Shown here piece by piece: positions 59,545-64,000 of a stretch of DNA of 64,000 nucleotides. The number at the start of each line of letters is the position of its first letter. The stretch's first letter is position 1. The translations under genes were made by a program, and so were the position numbers. Origin of the DNA: a virus. The DNA is taken from positions 62,001 to 126,000 of the IMG/VR virus record IMGVR_UViG_3300037258_000514. One strand, 5' to 3'. The notes below the pieces were generated by a model, which made no database searches, had not been told where the DNA came from, and saw only the letters and a list, made by a program, of their open reading frames with translations.

Positions 59545-60492
59545 TTAGTCTTCGAATCTTACAGCGCGCATCGGAGCGTCAACCAAAGCCTTGTCCAATT
59601 CAGCTTTGATTTGTTCAAAGCCTGCTTGTACGCCTGCTCTCATTGACTCGTTAGTCCTTAACATATCAGGAGTAACGTCGTTGATAAGAGCCTTTGCTTG
59701 ATCAGCAAGTTTGTCTAAGTTCTCATTGCCTGTTAGATTTCTAACTTTGAGAACTTTCAGGAAGTCAGTCAGATTATCGAGCATCGAATCTCTGAAAACT
59801 TTCTTCTTTCCTTCTTCTGCTGGAGACAACCTTTCAACAAGATGTCCAACAAGTTCGTTCATTCCCGAGTAGAGGACTTGCTCTGCTACGTTACCCGCCT
59901 CTACCCATTTCTGAACCATCTTGTCAGCTTCTCTTGCAGCTACTTCTGCGCTGATCTCTTTTAGTTTCGCATCAACTGAGAACTGAACATATTGCCAACT
60001 AAAGTAAAAGCTAGCTCTATATGCTTCCTTTGTAAGGTAGTCATTGGGATCAAAAAGATCGCCTAGGGAGGCTTTTGCTTCTTCAAGATCGTGTTCGTAA
60101 GCATTAAAACAATTCTCAATCAATGGTAAACGTCCGGCTTGGTGTTGTGTAAGTTCGTTTTCTGTTTCGTTAAACAGGTCGATGGGCAACATATACATCG
60201 CTCTCTTTAACGGGAAGGGAATACAACGTCGAGAAAGGAACTCATCAATCTTAGCATCAAAGTTAAACAACTTCTTCAGTGCTTGTGAATTGAAGAGATC
60301 CTTTGAAACGTGAATGCGTTTCTTGTTCGCGTTCACTTGTATCTCAGAAGAGCTAACTGTCTTCGATAGGCTAGGCCACCTACGGCTAACCGTAAGGATA
60401 ACAGCTGAATCCATAATGTTGTTCTTGGGCTTAACTGTTGGGTTAACTTCGTTGTGTTGCGTTGAGGGCATTTCAATTACTTCTGCTGTCAT
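59545..60492 (-). CDS. DUF3150-like conserved protein with shared tail
   Basis: 315 aa, helical. IPFPLKRAMYMLPIDLFNET and a long DKMVQKWVEAGNVAEQVLYS region resemble DUF3150-type proteins found in phages and plasmids. Ends DAPMRAVRFED, the shared C-terminal tail. Function unknown. Confidence 0.6.
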   Translation of the reverse strand: MTAEVIEMPSTQHNEVNPTVKPKNNIMDSAVILTVSRRWPSLSKTVSSSEIQVNANKKRIHVSKDLFNSQALKKLFNFDAKIDEFLSRRCIPFPLKRAMYMLPIDLFNETENELTQHQAGRLPLIENCFNAYEHDLEEAKASLGDLFDPNDYLTKEAYRASFYFSWQYVQFSVDAKLKEISAEVAAREADKMVQKWVEAGNVAEQVLYSGMNELVGHLVERLSPAEEGKKKVFRDSMLDNLTDFLKVLKVRNLTGNENLDKLADQAKALINDVTPDMLRTNESMRAGVQAGFEQIKAELDKALVDAPMRAVRFED

Positions 60493-60683
60493 TGTTGATT
60501 ACCTTCCTTTTCACAATTTAGTGATGAGTAATCCGCTGAACCTGTAAGAAACTCTATAAAATCGTACACGAGTTCAGGACCAGATTGAGGCTGGCTTTCA
60601 GCTTTTGATATTTCAAGTAAATAAGCGGCCATATTTTTCGAGCAGAAATGCTCAAGTATAAATTGTTGTTGTATTTGTTTCAT
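60489..60683 (-). CDS. Small hypothetical protein
   Basis: 64 aa, MKQIQQQFILEHFCSKNMAA; ATGA overlap with the next gene. Function unknown. Confidence 0.5.
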   Translation of the reverse strand: MKQIQQQFILEHFCSKNMAAYLLEISKAESQPQSGPELVYDFIEFLTGSADYSSLNCEKEGNQQ

Positions 60684-60749
60684 TCTTCCCCTTTTAGATT
60701 AAGTAAGGACTACTCCCTACGGCGGAAGCCGTATTCTTTTTGTACAAGA

Positions 60750-61016
60750 CTAACAAGTACAGCTCTTACTTTGTTTTCCTTCTCTTATTCCAAGTAAATA
60801 AGCTAAAGCGAGCATTCGATCTAATTCTAGAAGCTGATGCTCCTGATACGGATCCACATGAAGCGCAAGCGTTGTAATAAAATCAGTTGCTGCTACACTA
60901 TTTACTTCATTTGCCATTCCGCCTTCAATGAGAAGCGCTACTATTTCTGTTCTATTTACATGTAGACGCTTTTCGCATTCTGCTGCTAATTTAGCAGCCC
61001 AGGTTAATTCAAACAT
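60750..61016 (-). CDS. Hypothetical protein
   Basis: 88 aa, helical; ends KSCTC. Overlaps the upstream gene by 8 nt. Function unknown. Confidence 0.5.
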   Translation of the reverse strand: MFELTWAAKLAAECEKRLHVNRTEIVALLIEGGMANEVNSVAATDFITTLALHVDPYQEHQLLELDRMLALAYLLGIREGKQSKSCTC

Positions 61017-61413
61017 ATTTCACCACGATGTATCGTTTGTTCTTCTTTTCTGTTTTCACTTCTGCTCCAGCCTCTCTAGCCCAAGCAACAGGGTCACCTG
61101 GATACTCAGGACAAAGTTCTGCGCATTGGTCGTAAGTAACGATATTCTTGTTAGCTTTAGCCAATGAAAAGAAAGCAAAGGCTATTACATCACCCTTGCT
61201 TCCTGGTTTTAGTTTGCTTTGACTTTTCTTATTTTCTTCTTTAGCTGCTGTTGTTACAGTTTTGTTATACGCTCTAGCTAACGCGTGTCCTGTAACCTCA
61301 TCAAGCCACTTATCTAAGCCAATTTCACGAATCCGTAGACGATCTTCTTTGTTCAATCCACTGTAGTCAATGTAACAACGTCCACCAGTTTGTAATGGTA
61401 AGGGGTTTGACAT
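61009..61413 (-). CDS. Hypothetical protein
   Basis: 134 aa. ALARAYNKTVTTAAKEENK and a C-terminal wHTH-like AKANKNIVTYDQCAELCPEYP. Function unknown. Confidence 0.5.
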   Translation of the reverse strand: MSNPLPLQTGGRCYIDYSGLNKEDRLRIREIGLDKWLDEVTGHALARAYNKTVTTAAKEENKKSQSKLKPGSKGDVIAFAFFSLAKANKNIVTYDQCAELCPEYPGDPVAWAREAGAEVKTEKKNKRYIVVKYV

Positions 61414-61414
61414 C

Positions 61415-62101
61415 TTATCCCTCTACGGTAATCAAGCGTTCAGGATTAAAATCTACAGCACGCATTTCAGCATGTTGCTGAAGTTTGTTCCTTTCTTCAG
61501 CAAGTTGTTGTTTAGCCTCGGCAAGATGTTTTTCTTTCTCTGCCTTTAAACGGTCCTCGTTTTGCTTCTCGTAAATAGCCTTATTTGCTGCGTATTCGGC
61601 TTCCCACTCCGCAGATTGTTTCGCTCGTTTATCCGCCTTTCTTTGTAGACGCGCAGCAGTTAATACTTCCTGATGAGCCTGCCTTTGCTTCCAAACTTCA
61701 GGGTCGTCTGAAGTTGTAAACGCTGTGTAATACGAATCAAAAGGAATGTGTATATGAAACCACTTTCCATCGGATGTTATTTTATAATCTCCCTGATTAA
61801 ATCCGGCAGTTTTTAGTGTTGTAATTGCAGTTGCAGCACGTTGAATATTAATATTCACGCCACCTGATTCGTAATTCATCAGCCAGATTACGTCTCTGTA
61901 TTGATATTTATGTCCACTCATGTCTGCATTGGCATTGCCGAACGGTTTGCCGATTGCTTCAAGCAGGATTCTTATTGCTTTTCCTGCTTCATCGAACGTT
62001 AATGTTCGGCAGCTCCCAGAGCGCAATGCTTCTTCCCACGACCTAATTTCTAGTTCAGGATCAAGCTCTTGCAGTTGTGTTATGTAATCTTTTACTTTCA
62101 T
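61415..62101 (-). CDS. Hypothetical coiled-coil protein
   Basis: 228 aa. Globular first half (KIRILLE... QYRDVIWLMNYESGG), then a long charged coiled coil (about 145-215), with MRAVDFNPERLITVEG at the end. MRAV echoes the shared tail of the block to its left, but the ending differs. Confidence 0.55.
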   Translation of the reverse strand: MKVKDYITQLQELDPELEIRSWEEALRSGSCRTLTFDEAGKAIRILLEAIGKPFGNANADMSGHKYQYRDVIWLMNYESGGVNINIQRAATAITTLKTAGFNQGDYKITSDGKWFHIHIPFDSYYTAFTTSDDPEVWKQRQAHQEVLTAARLQRKADKRAKQSAEWEAEYAANKAIYEKQNEDRLKAEKEKHLAEAKQQLAEERNKLQQHAEMRAVDFNPERLITVEG

Positions 62102-62156
62102 TGACCATCCTTTCTTGTTTAGCGCATGTTGAAATAGATTGTTTTTGCAAGTGACA

Positions 62157-62402
62157 TTACTTCCTCTCTCCTAACAGGTCTTGAACTTTGTCACACGGAA
62201 CTGTTGCTATACTCGTTACATACGACCATCCGTAAGTATAGGAGTTAATAGCGGCAAAACAAATACCAGTTCTTTGATCTTTGAAGTAGCTAATCGTTTG
62301 GCTTGGTTCTATCTTGTCAGGTTTATCGTTGGATTGACACGAAGTTAGAAATAGTGCAGCAGTAAGAACCAGTGTTTTAAGCAGGCGACTCTGTGTTTTC
62401 AT
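62157..62402 (-). CDS. Small lipoprotein
   Basis: 81 aa from ATG 62402. Signal peptide with lipobox LTSC (Cys about 22), then DQRTGICFAAINSYTYGWSY and VPCDKV. Similar small lipoproteins occur in phages and phage-like bacterial loci. Envelope location likely. Confidence 0.7.
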   Translation of the reverse strand: MKTQSRLLKTLVLTAALFLTSCQSNDKPDKIEPSQTISYFKDQRTGICFAAINSYTYGWSYVTSIATVPCDKVQDLLGERK

Positions 62403-62658
62403 ACTCTCCTTTAGAGAAAAGAACCCTCTCAATATATGAAACCTCTTCAGCTAAAGCATCAGCACGAAGCTTATGCTTTCCTAGCTTCGTACCATCTATC
62501 ATTGTTGCTTGCCACATGCCGTCTTCTGTTGGTTCGACATTACTAACACGACAAACGCTGGCTTGCCCCTCACGGAGCAAGTCAGCTAATCTGTCGTCGT
62601 ATATGAAGGCTATACGGCCTTCTTTACTGATTGAGAGTTTGAGTTTCTGGTCTGGCAT
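62377..62658 (-). CDS. Conserved hypothetical phage protein
   Basis: 93 aa from ATG 62658. GRIAFIYDDRLADLLREGQ and SNVEPTEDGMWQATM are conserved in small phage proteins. Function unknown. Confidence 0.65.
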   Translation of the reverse strand: MPDQKLKLSISKEGRIAFIYDDRLADLLREGQASVCRVSNVEPTEDGMWQATMIDGTKLGKHKLRADALAEEVSYIERVLFSKGEYENTESPA

Positions 62659-62806
62659 ACATCTCCATTGTTGGTTCGTCGCTTGATACTTTGCCGAGTG
62701 CTTCTTCAAGATTGCGCGTTAACTCTTTGCAACTACTTCCTGAAACACCATTAACAAAGATGGAAACTTTACCATCTTTTGGAATTAACACTTTGATTGT
62801 TTGCAT
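62624..62806 (-). CDS. DUF2997 family protein
   Basis: 60 aa. IKVLIPKDGKVSIFVNGVSG, SSCKELTRNLEEALG is the DUF2997 pattern. Adjacent to a DUF1257 gene, a pairing common in cyanobacteria and phages; function unknown. Confidence 0.75.
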   Translation of the reverse strand: MQTIKVLIPKDGKVSIFVNGVSGSSCKELTRNLEEALGKVSSDEPTMEMYARPETQTLNQ

Positions 62807-62808
62807 AG

Positions 62809-63249
62809 TTAGTTCTTTACCGCCTCAAGCTCAATCGTTCCATCCTTGAGCGTAGTTGTTCGGATTTCGAATCCAAACGGAATGTTCTTCTTCGCAACTT
62901 CCAACTGATAGTTTTGGATCAGGTTAGAAGCATTGGAACCTACCTTTGCTTCCAAACCATATCCTCCACCGAAGAAGTCGTAAAGTAGAGTGTAGCCAGA
63001 CTTTGCAGTGCGGCTCTTTACAACACCAACTTCGTAAGCGTTTTTGTTTCCAGGCACACGAAGAGCATGATCACACTTACCAAGATCCTTCTCGCTAAAG
63101 CCGGCAGGGACCGGATAATCTCCTACGCTATGTCCCCACCACTTATATGAATGTTGATCACGAACAAATTCTAATCCAATATTCTTAGCTGCTTTTTCAA
63201 GACAACCTAAATCCTTAATTTCACAATCTATCGTTACAACGTGTGACAT
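62809..63249 (-). CDS. DUF1257 (Ycf35-like) protein
   Basis: 146 aa. MSHVVTIDCEIKDLGCLEKA, YKWWGHSVGDYP, HALRVPGNKNAYEVGVV and YDFFGGGYGLEAKVG are the hallmarks of DUF1257. Two nt from the DUF2997 gene. Function unknown. Confidence 0.85.
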   Translation of the reverse strand: MSHVVTIDCEIKDLGCLEKAAKNIGLEFVRDQHSYKWWGHSVGDYPVPAGFSEKDLGKCDHALRVPGNKNAYEVGVVKSRTAKSGYTLLYDFFGGGYGLEAKVGSNASNLIQNYQLEVAKKNIPFGFEIRTTTLKDGTIELEAVKN

Positions 63250-63889
63250 TTGTTATATCCTCCATTAGTTTATTTATACCGTTGTTCTTGAACTTACCTG
63301 TTAAATCTGTGACTATAATAAATTCGGCGTTATTTTCTGCGCACCATCCCTCTGCTGCCGCAAATTTTCTTGGATTATCATAACAATCCAAGAAACACTT
63401 TGGTTTTACCTCAACAAGAAATTTCTTTGTCCTTATGCTGTAAAGCATAAAATCAGGTACGTATTTCTTCTTGTATCCTGATTCAGATATGTAGGCTATT
63501 CTAATTGGTTCATATTCAAATCTTTCTACAAAAGGATTTTCTTCCAAGAATCTAATGTAGTAACGCTCAAAGCTGCTTCTACAATAGAAATTTCCTCCTT
63601 TTTCAGTTTGAATATAGCCTCCACAAAACTTACCGCGCTTTGATATAAGATTCTCTTTTCCTATAGATCTAAGAATCTTCTTTACGGAATGTAAATTAAT
63701 TCCTGATATACTCCGTAGTTCAGAAGCGTTAAGTAATGAATGCTGTTCGAGTAATGATACAACTACTCGACGCTTTCCCGCAAAATCCAGTTGTTCTTTG
63801 TGCTTCACGTATTTTTGTATTTGCTCATCTGGCGAAGTGCGCCATCGAATTTTCATTTCTTCCTGACGATCTTTTAAAGATTGAATCAT
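63221..63889 (-). CDS. TnsA-like endonuclease with N-terminal HTH
   Basis: 222 aa. HTH-like RRVVVSLLEQHSLLNASELR, then FYCRSSFERYYIRFLEENP, YVPDFMLYSIRTKKFLVEVKP (PD...ExK) and FIIVTDLT. Its nuclease domain matches the 54412 gene but without NUMOD3. The ATG is about 10 nt after a -10 box, so the transcript may be leaderless. Confidence 0.75.
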   Translation of the reverse strand: MIQSLKDRQEEMKIRWRTSPDEQIQKYVKHKEQLDFAGKRRVVVSLLEQHSLLNASELRSISGINLHSVKKILRSIGKENLISKRGKFCGGYIQTEKGGNFYCRSSFERYYIRFLEENPFVERFEYEPIRIAYISESGYKKKYVPDFMLYSIRTKKFLVEVKPKCFLDCYDNPRKFAAAEGWCAENNAEFIIVTDLTGKFKNNGINKLMEDITNVTRCNDRL

Positions 63890-63898
63890 TAAGTAATA

Positions 63899-63927
63899 AT
63901 GGTATCAAAAATCGTAAAAATCGTCAA
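63899..63927 (-). promoter_or_regulatory. Promoter
   Basis: TTGACG (63927-63922), 17-nt spacer, TACCAT (63904-63899), with upstream AAAGAAATGC identical to the promoter at 36973-37000. Confidence 0.55.
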
Positions 63928-63940
63928 GCATTTCTTTAAG

Positions 63941-64000
63941 TTACAGTTTTTTCTTCGCCCCTTTCTTCTTTGTTTTCTTGGTAATATCCTTCACATACAC
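63941..64000 (-). CDS. C-terminal end of a Lys-rich protein (partial)
   Basis: The last 19 codons of a gene that starts outside the window: VYVKDITKKTKKKGAKKKL then TAA. Basic tail only; no function assignable. Confidence 0.4.
   Translation of the reverse strand: MYVKDITKKTKKKGAKKKL

Overview
This window reads as one 64 kb stretch of a large tailed dsDNA bacteriophage genome. The evidence is dense co-oriented small genes with ATGA start/stop overlaps, nearly all on the minus strand; an rIIA/rIIB pair; 35 or so tRNA genes or tRNA-like relics; a tmRNA; many free-standing homing endonucleases (HNH, GIY-YIG, Vsr/DUF559-like, TnsA-like); a groES gene; and many zinc-ribbon proteins of unknown function. 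No capsid, portal or tail genes were recognised with confidence. A circularly permuted (two-piece) tmRNA of the kind known mainly from Alphaproteobacteria, and a DUF3309 protein, point weakly to a proteobacterial, perhaps alphaproteobacterial, host. That host call is inference.

Layout. 1-17 kb: a probable sliding clamp (cut by the window edge), a NADAR protein, and a 7-deazaguanine module (DpdA-like transglycosylase, FolE, QueC). These are followed by a metallophosphoesterase, a DUF2156-like acyltransferase, a LuxR-type HTH protein, a primase-like protein and a GIY-YIG endonuclease. 16.2-17.1 kb holds a divergent promoter region and the only plus-strand gene. 17.5-37 kb: the tRNA array, interleaved with small genes, six paralogous HNH endonucleases whose 3' ends often run into a tRNA, a permuted ssrA, a release-factor-like gene that needs a +1 frameshift, and several structured RNAs of unknown class. 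37-41.3 kb: a Ro60/TROVE-vWA protein, GroES and an array of Y-RNA-like elements, one of which carries a circularly permuted tRNA. 41.3-64 kb: an operon of small proteins, a PRPP-synthetase-like/NAMPT-like NAD-salvage pair, rIIB and rIIA, a TnsA-like endonuclease, a SNF2 helicase, a second LuxR-type HTH protein, a block of proteins sharing one C-terminal peptide, and a DUF2997/DUF1257 pair.

How they may work together (inference). Many genes touch RNA metabolism and translation: tRNAs, tmRNA, release factor, Ro and Y RNAs, a predicted cyclic-phosphate-processing protein, and a HAD protein resembling RNA-repair associated HADs. NADAR plus the Prs/NAMPT pair fit defence against NAD-depleting or ADP-ribosylating immunity. 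The deazaguanine genes fit DNA base modification against restriction.

The strongest candidates for something undescribed are: (1) the phage Ro protein with six Y-RNA-like elements, including a permuted tRNA with encoded CCA; (2) the permuted tmRNA; (3) the CUU-UAA frameshift in the release-factor-like gene; (4) a hairpin family with an 11-nt conserved loop scattered through the tRNA array; and (5) a C-terminal tail shared by five neighbouring, otherwise unrelated proteins.
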